64,000 nucleotides of DNA from an uncultured Bacteroidales bacterium (GCA_902774185.1 CACYHE010000011.1:17469-81468), one strand, 5' to 3'. Shown: positions 40,933-48,631, numbered from the stretch's first letter. Notes: generated by a model not told the origin, from the sequence alone. Translations and numbers: made by a program.

Positions 40933-41306
40933 CTGCTCCGTCGTAACTCCTCCAAATAACGCTGCGCAAAAGCAATCTCTTCCTTCTTCGGATCACCGTT
41001 CTGGGCTATAAGATAGCAGGCATAACGAGTAAGAAGAATGTCTTCTGTCGCGCGCTGTCCACCTTTACCGATTTCGATCATTTTCGTGACGTCACGAAAA
41101 TGATCATCAACGCTGATATTCTGCGACTTACATGCATCTTTAGCACGATTGATTGCCACGACGAAATTCTCCCAACGCGCATAACCGCACACGCTCTGCA
41201 ACTCGCGCGCGTACCAAACCTCCATCGTCGAACCATCATCAGCCGTTATCTCGTGCATAATGCTATCGAACGTTGATTTGTAAGTCAATATACTTTGACT
41301 ATCCAT
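40929..41306 (-). CDS. Split DinD-like protein, N-terminal half
   Basis: 125 residues with the Bro-N-like start of DinD: STMEVWYARELQSVCGYARW, NISVDDHFRDVTKMIEIGKG, ILLTRYACYLIAQNGDPKKE, IAFAQRYLEELRRSR. Intact DinD continues for about 150 more residues. Here the frame ends right after the QxYF-like segment and the C-terminal half follows in another frame with a 4-bp overlap. A strong promoter precedes it. DinD antagonises RecA in E. coli; function of the split pair is doubtful. Confidence 0.72.
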   Translation of the reverse strand: MDSQSILTYKSTFDSIMHEITADDGSTMEVWYARELQSVCGYARWENFVVAINRAKDACKSQNISVDDHFRDVTKMIEIGKGGQRATEDILLTRYACYLIAQNGDPKKEEIAFAQRYLEELRRSR

Positions 41307-41333
41307 GTTATGAATTATTTTTCATTTCGGCTG

Positions 41334-41341
41334 CAAAGTTA
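41334..41341 (-). promoter_or_regulatory. Promoter of split dinD
   Basis: TAACTTTG with TTG 23 bases upstream (41364). Confidence 0.85.
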
Positions 41342-41468
41342 CAAATAAAATAGTAATTATGCAAATATATTTTTGTTTTTGTTGCGTTTTTGGCGCTATT
41401 ACGCCGACAAATCGTTATTTTGTTTCTCTTCTCTTGTTTCTTATCTTCATCTTCCTCTCATCCTAGCC

Positions 41469-41515
41469 TTGACTGTCGGTTGACCGTCGGTTCACCGTCG
41501 GCTGACTGCCGGTCA
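41469..41515. repeat. Tandem array, 11-bp period (gaccgtcggtt)
   Basis: Four imperfect copies: gactgtcggtt, gaccgtcggtt, caccgtcggct, gactgccggtc. GC-rich island in an AT-rich gap (41342-41563) that otherwise holds no gene. Confidence 0.75.
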
Positions 41516-41563
41516 TGAAAGTACATTGGCTCTATCCACTCTCTATTGTGTACGCATATAAAA

Positions 41564-41598
41564 AGCGGTAAACCGTTTAGTGGATTACCGCTTTTTTG
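41564..41598 (-). terminator. Terminator hairpin, copy 2 of a duplicated element
   Basis: AGCGGTAA (41564-41571) and TTACCGCT (41585-41592), flanked by A/T runs on both sides, so it can act in both directions. Lies ten bases downstream of the 29-aa ORF. Confidence 0.8.
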
Positions 41599-41607
41599 AT
41601 ATCTGTA

Positions 41608-41697
41608 TTAATTAATCAGTTTCTTGAGACTGAATTTATAAAATTCCGTCAAATCCAAGAACACACCATCATCTATACGTACTTCTAACTCTTTCAT
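41608..41697 (-). CDS. Possible 29-aa ORF, second of a small coupled pair
   Basis: MKELEVRIDDGVFLDLTEFY is followed by KFSLKKLIN. Overlaps the 44-aa ORF by three bases at its start codon and is followed by a terminator hairpin, so the pair looks like a tiny two-gene unit. It may also be a remnant of a larger gene. No family recognised. Confidence 0.4.
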   Translation of the reverse strand: MKELEVRIDDGVFLDLTEFYKFSLKKLIN

Positions 41698-41828
41698 CCA
41701 TGAAAATGATTATGGATAATACGTTTCAATGTTGTGTCTAATTCCTCGATAGTATGTAAACTATCCCATTTCTCTTCCGAAATAGTTCCTGCATATTGCA
41801 TAACCGGTTGTCTTAATGCTGCTTCCAT
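41694..41828 (-). CDS. Possible 44-aa ORF, first of a small coupled pair
   Basis: MEAALRQPVMQYAGTISEEK continues WDSLHTIEELDTTLKRIIHN and ends HFHG. The charged helical pattern resembles small antitoxin-like or remnant sequences but no family is recognised. Overlaps the 29-aa ORF. No promoter of the standard type directly upstream. Confidence 0.4.
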   Translation of the reverse strand: MEAALRQPVMQYAGTISEEKWDSLHTIEELDTTLKRIIHNHFHG

Positions 41829-41929
41829 AATTGTCTGTTTTTGTTGTCCACTACCTTTGACGCTGCAAAGGTACTACAAAAAAATGACATACACAAATAA
41901 TTTTGCACTATTCTGCAAAATTTCCTTCT

Positions 41930-42120
41930 TTTTGCGGTAAATCCACTATGTCAAAGATCTTTTTGCCTCGCTTTCAAGCCCTGAGGCGGGCTGCGTGAAA
42001 AAAAGTAACATGAGAATCATGGACGAAAGCCATGCATACAAAATCAGAATGTCAGCTTTTTTTCATAATATCTTTATATTCTTACGTACGTATGTGCGCC
42101 TATATATATGCACACGATAA
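41930..42120 (-). repeat. Leader module D (hairpin plus orphan start)
   Basis: Shares gcggtaaatccactatgtcaa and the agccc-tgaggc-gggct hairpin with module A. On the minus strand it has its own promoter (42130-42137) and tataaagatattATGAAAAAAAGC, which meets a stop after four codons. The gap 41829-42251 holds no other gene. Confidence 0.65.
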
Positions 42121-42129
42121 ATTTGGGCA

Positions 42130-42137
42130 CAAAGGTA
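42130..42137 (-). promoter_or_regulatory. Promoter of leader module D
   Basis: TACCTTTG with TTG 23 bases upstream (42160). It reads toward an orphan start with no gene behind it. Confidence 0.75.
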
Positions 42138-42251
42138 CAAAAAAAAATGCACCCGTGCAAATTTATTTACATTTTTTGCGCATTTTGGGGCTTTTTGACC
42201 TAATTAAGGTCACTTTTTATCATGAGTATTCTTTTAAAAAAGAAAAATACA

Positions 42252-42286
42252 TAAAAAAGTACGCCCACGCAAATGCGCAGGCGTAC
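42252..42286 (-). terminator. Terminator of pgm
   Basis: GTACGCC (42259-42265) pairs with GGCGTAC (42280-42286), with an inner acgc/gcgc stem; TTTTTT follows on the minus strand. Confidence 0.88.
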
Positions 42287-42307
42287 TCCATAATATGTGG
42301 GTATGTA

Positions 42308-44089
42308 TTAAAGTCCCAAACTTGCTTTGATAGCCGGCACTTGGGCATTCGCCTCAGCCGTACAACGCTCGTAGTCCGCACCCGTGAACGGCTTGCCGCT
42401 CTTAACCGGAATCTCGAAGTAGAACTTGATCTTCGGCTCCGTTCCCGAAGGACGTACAGACACCTTCAAACCGCCGTCTGTGAAGTACTGCAGCACGTTC
42501 GACGTAGCGTTCAACGGCATCTCAATCGGGCTCTCTACCCATGCTCCATCCTTGAGGTCATATTGCTTGAGCAGTTTGAAGTCCTTGCGACGGATAACCT
42601 GCTGACCTGCAATCTCTTTCGGAGCGTTCTCACGATAGTTAACCATCATTGCCTGGATCTCTTCCGCACCGCTCTTACCCGGACGAACGACGTTAATCGT
42701 CGTCTCCAGTTGGAAGCCGTACTCCTCGTAGATCTTGAGCAGATAATCATACAAGGTCATACCGTTGTCCTTCGCATAAGCAGCGATCTCGCAGATGAGG
42801 CAGATCGACGAAGGCGAACATTTGTCGCGTACTGCGTCGTACGGCAGGAAGCCGAAACTCTCCTCACCACCGCCGATATATTTGCGTTTGCCTTCCCACA
42901 TACGGATACGGTTGGCAATCCACTTGAAGCCCGTATATTCGTCCGTCAAGGTTACGCCTTGTGCGTCCGCAATCTTACGGATGAGTTCGGAGGTAACGAT
43001 GGTCTTGACGATATACATATCGTCGCGCATCTTACCCAGACGCTTCATGTTATTGATGATGTAATAGTGGTACATGATATTGGTCTGGTTACCGTTGATG
43101 ATCACCCACTCGCCCTTGTCGTTGCGGCAAACGATAGCGATACGGTCAGCGTCCGGATCGGAAGCAATTACCAGATCGGCACCAAGCTTGGTGCCTAATT
43201 TCATACCCAGGGTCATCGCCTCTGCGTTCTCGGGGTTCGGGGATACAACGGTAGAGAAGTTACCATCGATGACCATCTGCTCGGGCACTACGTGGATATT
43301 CTGGAATCCCCAGCTGCGCAAACACATCGGAACGATCTGACGACCGGCACCGTGCATAGGCGTATAGACGATATTGAGGTCTTTCTGACGAAGGATCGAA
43401 TCCTGGTCAATCATGACGTCCTTAACCGCCATCATGAAGTCATAATCCATCTCACCGCCGATGATCTCAATCAGGTCCTTGTTAGCCTCCCATTTGACAT
43501 CCTCCATGCGCACTTTGTTCACCTCTTCGATGATACCCTGATCGTGCGGTTGGAGCACTTGCGAACCATCCTCCCAATATGCCTTGTAACCGTTATATTC
43601 CTTCGGGTTGTGCGAAGCCGTAACGTTCACACCGCCCTGACATTTGAGGTGACGGATAGCGAAGGAAACCTCCGGCGTAGGACGCAGAGATTCAAACAGA
43701 TAGACCTTGATACCGTTCGCCGAGAAGATGTTTGCTACGGTCTCTGCAAACAGGCGTCCGTTGTTACGACAATCGTGCCCCACTACGACCGCTACACGAC
43801 CGTTTTGCACATGGTCAAAACCACCTTCGCGTTGCACCTTCAGCAGGTAGTTTGCATACCCCTGCGTAGCCTGTGCCACGATGTATTTGTTCATACGGTT
43901 GGTACCCACTCCCATGATACCGCGCAAACCGCCGGTACCGAATTCAAGGGTACGATAGAAAGCATCGATCAGTTCGGTCTTGTCCTCCGCTTCCATCAGC
44001 GCTTTCACTTGCGCACGGGTCTCAGCGTCAAAAGGCTCCTTCGTCCAAACTTCAGCAACCTCCATTACTTTTTTCAATTCTTCGTTCAT
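42308..44089 (-). CDS. Phosphoglucomutase/phosphomannomutase
   Basis: Alpha-D-phosphohexomutase, 593 residues, interconverting hexose 1- and 6-phosphates for glycan precursors and glycogen. Conserved parts: GTGGLRGIMGVGTNRMNKY, the phosphoserine loop TASHNPKEYNGYKAYWEDG, metal loop DPDADRIAI, sugar loop GGEESFG, and the C-terminal RPSGTEPKIKFY phosphate-binding loop. Last gene of the hflX-hpt-pgm transcript, followed by a strong terminator. Long form typical of Bacteroidota; specificity between glucose and mannose cannot be fixed. Confidence 0.93.
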   Translation of the reverse strand: MNEELKKVMEVAEVWTKEPFDAETRAQVKALMEAEDKTELIDAFYRTLEFGTGGLRGIMGVGTNRMNKYIVAQATQGYANYLLKVQREGGFDHVQNGRVAVVVGHDCRNNGRLFAETVANIFSANGIKVYLFESLRPTPEVSFAIRHLKCQGGVNVTASHNPKEYNGYKAYWEDGSQVLQPHDQGIIEEVNKVRMEDVKWEANKDLIEIIGGEMDYDFMMAVKDVMIDQDSILRQKDLNIVYTPMHGAGRQIVPMCLRSWGFQNIHVVPEQMVIDGNFSTVVSPNPENAEAMTLGMKLGTKLGADLVIASDPDADRIAIVCRNDKGEWVIINGNQTNIMYHYYIINNMKRLGKMRDDMYIVKTIVTSELIRKIADAQGVTLTDEYTGFKWIANRIRMWEGKRKYIGGGEESFGFLPYDAVRDKCSPSSICLICEIAAYAKDNGMTLYDYLLKIYEEYGFQLETTINVVRPGKSGAEEIQAMMVNYRENAPKEIAGQQVIRRKDFKLLKQYDLKDGAWVESPIEMPLNATSNVLQYFTDGGLKVSVRPSGTEPKIKFYFEIPVKSGKPFTGADYERCTAEANAQVPAIKASLGL

Positions 44090-44104
44090 GGTAATAAAAA
44101 TTTT

Positions 44105-44172
44105 AGTTTATAATTGTTTGATATTGTTTGATATTGTTTGATATCGTTTGACGTTGTTTGATGTCGTTTGAG
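44105..44172. repeat. Microrepeat (attgtttgat, period 10), intergenic
   Basis: Six degenerate copies of (a/g)t(t/c)gtttga(t/c/g) between hpt and pgm. The same word is found in frame in hflX (44973-45022) and the radical SAM gene (47654-47706). Confidence 0.85.
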
Positions 44173-44176
44173 GTAG

Positions 44177-44719
44177 TTATTCTTTTACTTTGTAAATGGC
44201 ATCAAGATTACGGACAAATCCGTCAAAATCGAGGCCGTAACCAATGACAAACTCTTCGCTGATTTCGTGACCGATATAGTCCGGTTTGGCGTCGTCATAC
44301 TCCAGTTTAGCCGGCTTGAAGAGCATCGTTGCCACACGTACGGAATTGGCTCCCAACCCACGCAGATGGGCCTTCAGCTGATGGATCGTCAGACCCGAAT
44401 CGACGATATCTTCGATGATGACCACATCACGCTGATCCACCACCTGCTGCAACGGAACGATGAACTCCAGACGCCCGGTCGATGACATGCCCCAGTACGA
44501 ACTGACGCGAATGAAAGTGACCTCGCAACGCACGTCTTTGAGCGCACGCAGCAAGTCCGCCGCAAACACAAACGCACCGTTCAAGACCACTACAAAAAGC
44601 GGTTCCTTGTCCTGATAATCGGCACTAATCTTGTCCGCTACCTGCTGCACGTCTTTCGCTATCTCAGCAGGCGTTAACCATTCTTCAAAATGATACCCTT
44701 GTTCGTCAACTGTCCTCAT
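44177..44719 (-). CDS. hpt: Hypoxanthine phosphoribosyltransferase
   Basis: Purine salvage enzyme making IMP/GMP from hypoxanthine/guanine and PRPP. LFVVVLNGAFVFAADLL, VTFIRVSSYWG, the PRPP loop VVIIEDIVDSGLTIHQL, and VATMLFKPAKL then YIGHEISEEFVIGYGLDFD at the C-terminus. ATG 44719 gives the normal length of 180 residues and overlaps the hflX stop by 14 bp; the longer frame would run inside hflX. Confidence 0.95.
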   Translation of the reverse strand: MRTVDEQGYHFEEWLTPAEIAKDVQQVADKISADYQDKEPLFVVVLNGAFVFAADLLRALKDVRCEVTFIRVSSYWGMSSTGRLEFIVPLQQVVDQRDVVIIEDIVDSGLTIHQLKAHLRGLGANSVRVATMLFKPAKLEYDDAKPDYIGHEISEEFVIGYGLDFDGFVRNLDAIYKVKE

Positions 44720-46007
44720 AGTTCTGAAATAAGAAATCATTATACGGATAGCGTTTGATGTGAATCGCTTTGATACGGTCATACATCAACGCTCTTAAAG
44801 CATCTATATTCTCTTTGTTCTTGGCGGATATGAAGATACAATCATCCCCCAACCGCGCCATCCATGTCTTCTCCAGGTCCTCCAACGATAAGTTCTCCCG
44901 TAACACCGGCGTCAGGTCATCTTCCTCTTTCGGCACATACGTGAAATTATCGATTTTATTGAAGACGACAATTGTTTGAGGTTGTTTGATGTTGTTTGAG
45001 GTCGTTTGACGTTGTTTGATATTGTCACCATTTAACAACTCATTGATCGTCTGCTCTACCACCTCGTACTGCTCCTCGAAATTGGGGTGACTGATATCCA
45101 CTACGTGGATAAGAAGGTCCGCTTCACGCACCTCGTCCAACGTGGACTTGAACGACTCTACCAAGTGGTGGGGTAACTTACGGATGAATCCCACCGTGTC
45201 GCTTAACAGGAACGGCAAGTTCTCTATCGTCACTTTGCGTACCGTGGTGTCCAGTGTTGCAAAGAGTTTGTTCTCCGCAAACACATCGGACTTTGACAAC
45301 AGGTTCATCAGCGTACTCTTTCCTACATTCGTATAACCCACCAAGGCTACGCGCACCATCTTTCCCCGATGTTGACGCTGCGTCGCCATCTGCTTGTCGA
45401 TGGTCTTGAGTTGTTCGCGCAGCAAAGCGATACGTTGACCGATGACCCGTTTATCGGCTTCTATCTGCGTCTCACCCATACCACGGTTGGTTCCTCCACC
45501 GCCTCGCTGTCGGTCCAAGTGACTCCACATACGCGTCAAGCGAGGTAACATATACTGCAAATGCGCCATCTCCACCTGCGTCTTCGCATAACTCGTCTGC
45601 GCACGTTGGAGGAAAATCTCCAGAATAAGAATCGTACGATCTATCACCCGCACGTCCGGCATACCTTTATGGTTCAATGCCTTCTCGATATTTCGTATCT
45701 GACGGGGACTTAACTCGTCATCAAAGATGACTACGTCTATCGGGCATTGGTCATTGGTGATTGGTGATTGGTGATTTGCTCTCTCGACTATATACTGATC
45801 GATCTCTTCCAATTTCCCTTCGCCTACGTAGGTAGCGGTAACCGGTAAGTTCAAACGTTGCGTGAAACGCTTGACAGGCACAATACCATGGGTATCCGCC
45901 AAAAACGCCAACTCGTCCAGATACTCCTTGGTGCGGTCCTCCGGTTGATTAGGCGTGATCAATCCCACCAAAACGGCATGTTCTATGTATGGTTTAATCT
46001 CGATCAT
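44706..46007 (-). CDS. hflX: GTPase HflX
   Basis: Ribosome-splitting GTPase. N-terminal HflX domain (ATYVGEGKLEEIDQYI; FDDELSPRQIRNIEK), the RTLILEIF-type helix, GGGGTNRGMGETQIEADKR, then the G domain: GYTNVGKSTLMN, DTTVRKVT, DTVGFIRKLP, FNKIDN. ATG 46007 sits about 14 bases after the promoter box, so the leader is very short. Two microrepeats are read in frame: NHQSPITNDQCPI before VVIFDDEL, and NIKQRQTTSNNIKQPQT just before the NKID strand. Confidence 0.94.
   Translation of the reverse strand: MIEIKPYIEHAVLVGLITPNQPEDRTKEYLDELAFLADTHGIVPVKRFTQRLNLPVTATYVGEGKLEEIDQYIVERANHQSPITNDQCPIDVVIFDDELSPRQIRNIEKALNHKGMPDVRVIDRTILILEIFLQRAQTSYAKTQVEMAHLQYMLPRLTRMWSHLDRQRGGGGTNRGMGETQIEADKRVIGQRIALLREQLKTIDKQMATQRQHRGKMVRVALVGYTNVGKSTLMNLLSKSDVFAENKLFATLDTTVRKVTIENLPFLLSDTVGFIRKLPHHLVESFKSTLDEVREADLLIHVVDISHPNFEEQYEVVEQTINELLNGDNIKQRQTTSNNIKQPQTIVVFNKIDNFTYVPKEEDDLTPVLRENLSLEDLEKTWMARLGDDCIFISAKNKENIDALRALMYDRIKAIHIKRYPYNDFLFQNYEDS
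44972..45024. repeat. In-frame microrepeat (gtttgaggtt, period 10) in hflX
   Basis: Five copies read in frame next to the NKID motif. Because the unit is 10 bases, the encoded peptide cycles through the reading phases (QTTSNNIKQ). Confidence 0.85.
45746..45778. repeat. In-frame microrepeat (attggtg, period 7) in hflX
   Basis: attggtcattggtgattggtgattgg-type repeat read as NHQSPITNDQCP. Same word as the GT4 start repeat at 17352, in the opposite orientation. Confidence 0.85.
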
Positions 46008-46021
46008 AAACTTTTGCGCTG

Positions 46022-46029
46022 CAAAAGTA
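46022..46029 (-). promoter_or_regulatory. Promoter of hflX-hpt-pgm
   Basis: TACTTTTG with TTG 23 bases upstream (46052), which lies in the flank of the rpsO terminator. Confidence 0.88.
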
Positions 46030-46050
46030 CAAAAAAAAAATGACATATGC

Positions 46051-46083
46051 AAAAAAAATCGCCCAAATGAGCGATTTTTTTGC
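46051..46083 (-). terminator. Terminator between rpsO and hflX
   Basis: aaatcgc and gcgattt arms with A and T runs on the two sides, four bases after the rpsO stop. Confidence 0.82.
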
Positions 46084-46086
46084 AAA

Positions 46087-46356
46087 TTACTTACGAATAC
46101 CGAGTTCTTTGATGATAGCACGATAACGCTCGATGTCTTTTGCCTTCAGGTAATCCAACATACGACGACGTTTACCTACGAGAGCGGTCAGAGCGCGCTC
46201 TGTACCGAAGTCCTTACGGTTCTCTTTCAAGTGCTCCGTCAAGTGGTTGATACGGAAGGTGAATAAAGCGATTTGGCTCTCTGCGGAACCGGTGTTCTTT
46301 GCGTCGTTGCCGTATTTAGCGAACAACCCAGCTTTCTTCTCAGAAGTTAAATACAT
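46087..46356 (-). CDS. rpsO: Ribosomal protein uS15
   Basis: 89 residues: MYLTSEKKAGLFAKYGNDAK, TGSAESQIALFTFRINHLTEHL, KDFGTERALTALVGKRRRML, DYLKAKDIERYRAIIKELGI. Start at ATG 46356 by family alignment. The leader from the promoter at 46505 is about 145 bases and ends in microrepeats, long compared with other genes here. rpsO leaders in other bacteria hold S15 autoregulation sites, but none is recognised here. Confidence 0.95.
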   Translation of the reverse strand: MYLTSEKKAGLFAKYGNDAKNTGSAESQIALFTFRINHLTEHLKENRKDFGTERALTALVGKRRRMLDYLKAKDIERYRAIIKELGIRK

Positions 46357-46368
46357 GATGTAATTTAC

Positions 46369-46432
46369 GATTTGTTCATTTACCATTTGGTCATTTATTG
46401 GACCATTTAGTCATTTGGTAAATGAGGGTTAT
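46369..46432. repeat. Microrepeat (catttggtcattta) in the rpsO leader
   Basis: Repeated ttcatttaccatttggtcattta words between the promoter and the rpsO start. Confidence 0.75.
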
Positions 46433-46504
46433 ACAATCACCACTAAAGTCGAATATGTCATCCCAACTTCGTGGCATTACTGCTTTTCTCATCAAAAAAG
46501 CGTG

Positions 46505-46512
46505 CAAAGGTA
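46505..46512 (-). promoter_or_regulatory. Promoter of rpsO
   Basis: TACCTTTG with TTG 23 bases upstream (46535). Confidence 0.88.
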
Positions 46513-46570
46513 CTGCTTTTTTATGAATTGACCAAATATTTTGGCATTTTTTTGCAAAAAAGCGTGATTT

Positions 46571-47224
46571 TTATCGTCTTTCCGCCCCGATTGTGGTAAA
46601 ATCTCCGTGTCCGGGATAAACCAGCGTGTCCGCCGGAAGAGCAAACAAACGCTCCAATGAATCGATCAATTGACCCATATCTCCTCCCGGCAGATCCGTT
46701 CGTCCATAGCCCATCCGGAAGAGTGTATCTCCCGATATAAGGAATGAAGGAGTGAAAGAATGAAGGTTTAAAGAATTAGGGAAATAGAGACAGATCGAGC
46801 CGAGTGAGTGACCAGGAGTCTCGAGCAATTTGAAATTGCTCATTTGAGATTTCAAATTTAAAATTTCAGATTTTATGTTTTCCATCGGGAAGGGTTCTGC
46901 AGTCGCTCGTATACCGAACATATCGTACTGTTGCTGCATCGCCTTCGCCATCGGGATATCGGCTTCGTGCATCAACACCGGCACACCCCATGTTTCCGTT
47001 GCCCATTTAGCGCCCCAGAGGTGATCGAGATGTCCATGCGTTGCAACGATGGACAATTTGAAATTTGATATTTGAGATTTGATATTTGAAATATACCGAT
47101 ATAACTGCTGACGCTCATATTCATTGGAGCACGCCGGATCAATGAGCAACACCTTGCCATCATCGTCACTCACCACATACGTGTTCGTCCCGAAGGGACC
47201 TAATACAAACCTTTCAACTTTCAT
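46571..47224 (-). CDS. MBL-fold hydrolase (glyoxalase II-like)
   Basis: Metallo-beta-lactamase fold: FGTNTYVVSD, ATHGHLDHLWGAK (HxHxDH), LETPGHSLGSICLYF, LISGDTLFRMGYGRTDLPGGD, VYPGHGDFTTIGAE. This is the hydroxyacylglutathione hydrolase-like group of YcbL type, about 210 residues, hydrolysing a thioester; substrate unknown. Two microrepeats are read in frame, SNIKSQISNFK before the HxHxDH motif and NIKSEILNLKSQMSNFK before TPGHS. Both sit at loop positions. Last gene of the marC-rpiB-radical SAM unit. Confidence 0.88.
   Translation of the reverse strand: MKVERFVLGPFGTNTYVVSDDDGKVLLIDPACSNEYERQQLYRYISNIKSQISNFKLSIVATHGHLDHLWGAKWATETWGVPVLMHEADIPMAKAMQQQYDMFGIRATAEPFPMENIKSEILNLKSQMSNFKLLETPGHSLGSICLYFPNSLNLHSFTPSFLISGDTLFRMGYGRTDLPGGDMGQLIDSLERLFALPADTLVYPGHGDFTTIGAERR
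46820..46881. repeat. In-frame microrepeat (gaaatttg type) in the MBL gene, copy 2
   Basis: tttgaaattgctcatttgag / atttcaaatttaaaatttcag words read in frame before the TPGHS motif. Confidence 0.8.
47054..47095. repeat. In-frame microrepeat (atttgatattt) in the MBL gene, copy 1
   Basis: aatttgatatttgagatttg-type repeat read as SNIKSQISNFK, just before the HxHxDH motif. Confidence 0.8.
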
Positions 47225-47238
47225 CTTTCAACTTTCAA

Positions 47239-48186
47239 CTATTTATAACATTCATTACAGATTTGAGGTTTTTGACGAAAAGCGGCTTGACGAAAAGCAA
47301 CGGCTTTCTCATTTCCGAACAGTTCTCGCATGCGCGTATTCATTATATTTCCGTACGCGTACGCGTGCGATTTATCATAACAGCAAGGCAGCACTTCTCC
47401 CGTCGTGGTGATGACGCACCCGCTCCATACCCGAAAACAACCTTTGCTTAACCGTCTCCGATGATACAGACCATCTTTTCCTTGCACGTACCGACTGTAC
47501 TTGGGGTTCGACGGCATCAAAGGATGACCGTTCGCGTAGTCATAGAGTTGCGCGGTCTTGAAAACCAAGCGATCCGCCCCCAAAACCTTGTATTGCTTCT
47601 TGAATTCTGCCCATTCGTGTTCGTTGGAACGTAATCGTAGAACTTGAAGTTCTATAATTATTTGAGATCGTTTGAGATTGTTTGATGTTGTTTGAAGTTG
47701 TTTTGCTTCGCGAAGGTAGCGCAAGGCGGCTTTGCATTTATCTAGCGAACCACCGATACGGTAGGCGTTATACGATTCGTTGGTAAGGCCATCCATGGAG
47801 ATGATGATACGGTCCAACCCGCTCTCCACCAATGCCTGCGCCATCTCCTGCGTCATCGCTTGCGCATTGGTACTGACGATCGTATAGAGTCCCGCCTCAT
47901 GTGCCTCCCGAATCATCTGCGGCAATTCCTTATTCAGCAAAGGTTCGCCTTGAAAATAGAATTGCATTACCCATGCAGACCCACGAATCTCCGAAAGCAC
48001 CCGATGCCAAACATCCATGGACATGAATCGTTCGGTATCCCGGTATCCCGGCTTCCCGGTATTTCGAAGGCCGACGGGACAAGCGGGGCATTTCAGTTGG
48101 CACACATTCGCCGGCTCCACGCTCACAAAGAGCGGGCTATGTGCAATATGCGCTGAACCAAAACGATTCAGCGCATAACTCATGTA
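47239..48186 (-). CDS. Radical SAM/SPASM protein
   Basis: [4Fe-4S] radical SAM enzyme: CQLKCPACPVG (CxxxCxxC) near residue 29, FYFQGEPLLNKEL, STNAQ, DRIIISMDGLT. A SPASM-type C-terminal cysteine region follows (GCFRVWSGCVITTTGEVLPC, then CNECYK). ATG 48186 keeps the start just after the rpiB stop; the longer frame is antisense-like overlap with rpiB. Substrate unknown; SPASM proteins modify peptides, proteins or mature other enzymes. A microrepeat encodes QLQTTSNNLKRSQ in frame near residue 160. Confidence 0.82.
   Translation of the reverse strand, partial: YMSYALNRFGSAHIAHSPLFVSVEPANVCQLKCPACPVGLRNTGKPGYRDTERFMSMDVWHRVLSEIRGSAWVMQFYFQGEPLLNKELPQMIREAHEAGLYTIVSTNAQAMTQEMAQALVESGLDRIIISMDGLTNESYNAYRIGGSLDKCKAALRYLREAKQLQTTSNNLKRSQIIIELQVLRLRSNEHEWAEFKKQYKVLGADRLVFKTAQLYDYANGHPLMPSNPKYSRYVQGKDGLYHRRRLSKGCFRVWSGCVITTTGEVLPCCYDKSHAYAYGNIMNTRMRELFGNEKAVAFRQAAFRQKPQICNECYK
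47654..47706. repeat. In-frame microrepeat (gtttgagatt, period 10) in the radical SAM gene
   Basis: Five copies read as KQLQTTSNNLKRSQ; same word as at 44105 and 44972. Confidence 0.85.
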
Positions 48187-48199
48187 ACACCTCAGGGCA

Positions 48200-48631
48200 T
48201 TACTTAATCGCGATCTTGTTAACGCGACGCTCATGACGACCGCCTTCAAAATCCGTGTTAAAGAACGTACGAACGATATCCAAAGCTTTGTCCGCTGCAA
48301 TGAAATTAGCCGGCAGACCCAACACATTGGCATTATTATGCCGGCGTGCCAACTCAGCCAACTGCGTCTCCCAGCACAACGCGGCACGAATTCCCTGATG
48401 CTTGTTAGCCGTGATGCAGATACCGTTGCCTGTCGAACAGATGACAATACCGAAATCAAACTCACCCTTCTCTACTGCCTCCGCCAAGGGGTGCGCGAAA
48501 TCCGGATAATCGCAACTATCCGTGTTATAACATCCGAAGTCATGGATCTCGGCGCCGTTCTCACGCAACAACGCCATCACCTGCTGCTTCAAGCCAAAAC
48601 CTGCGTGGTCACTCGCCAACGCGATTCTCAT
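48200..48631 (-). CDS. rpiB: Ribose 5-phosphate isomerase B
   Basis: LacAB/RpiB family, interconverting ribose 5-phosphate and ribulose 5-phosphate. MRIALASDHAGFGLKQQVMA, DSCDYPDFAHPLAEAV, VICSTGNGICITANKHQGIRAAL (catalytic Cys in the CSTGNGI loop), RRHNNANVLGLPANFI. ATG 48631 aligns with the family start and overlaps the marC end by 23 bp. 143 residues. Confidence 0.94.
   Translation of the reverse strand: MRIALASDHAGFGLKQQVMALLRENGAEIHDFGCYNTDSCDYPDFAHPLAEAVEKGEFDFGIVICSTGNGICITANKHQGIRAALCWETQLAELARRHNNANVLGLPANFIAADKALDIVRTFFNTDFEGGRHERRVNKIAIK

Noticed and set aside
39637-42120. Integron-like cassette array
   Set aside because: The repeats do not have attC core sites in the expected layout, and no IntI-type integrase is in the window (the XerD at 53.9 kb is far away and housekeeping-like).
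39201-42120. Insertion sequence
   Set aside because: No transposase frame or terminal inverted repeats flank the modules.
42032-43198. 388-aa plus-strand frame
   Set aside because: Antisense to pgm, whose motifs are unmistakable; the frame has no recognisable domain.
44105-45024. CRISPR array
   Set aside because: The repeat units are 7-11 bases, degenerate and without spacers; no cas genes are present.
47239-48465. Longer 408-aa radical SAM protein
   Set aside because: The extra 93 residues overlap rpiB and show no family similarity; ATG 48186 fits the neighbouring stop.
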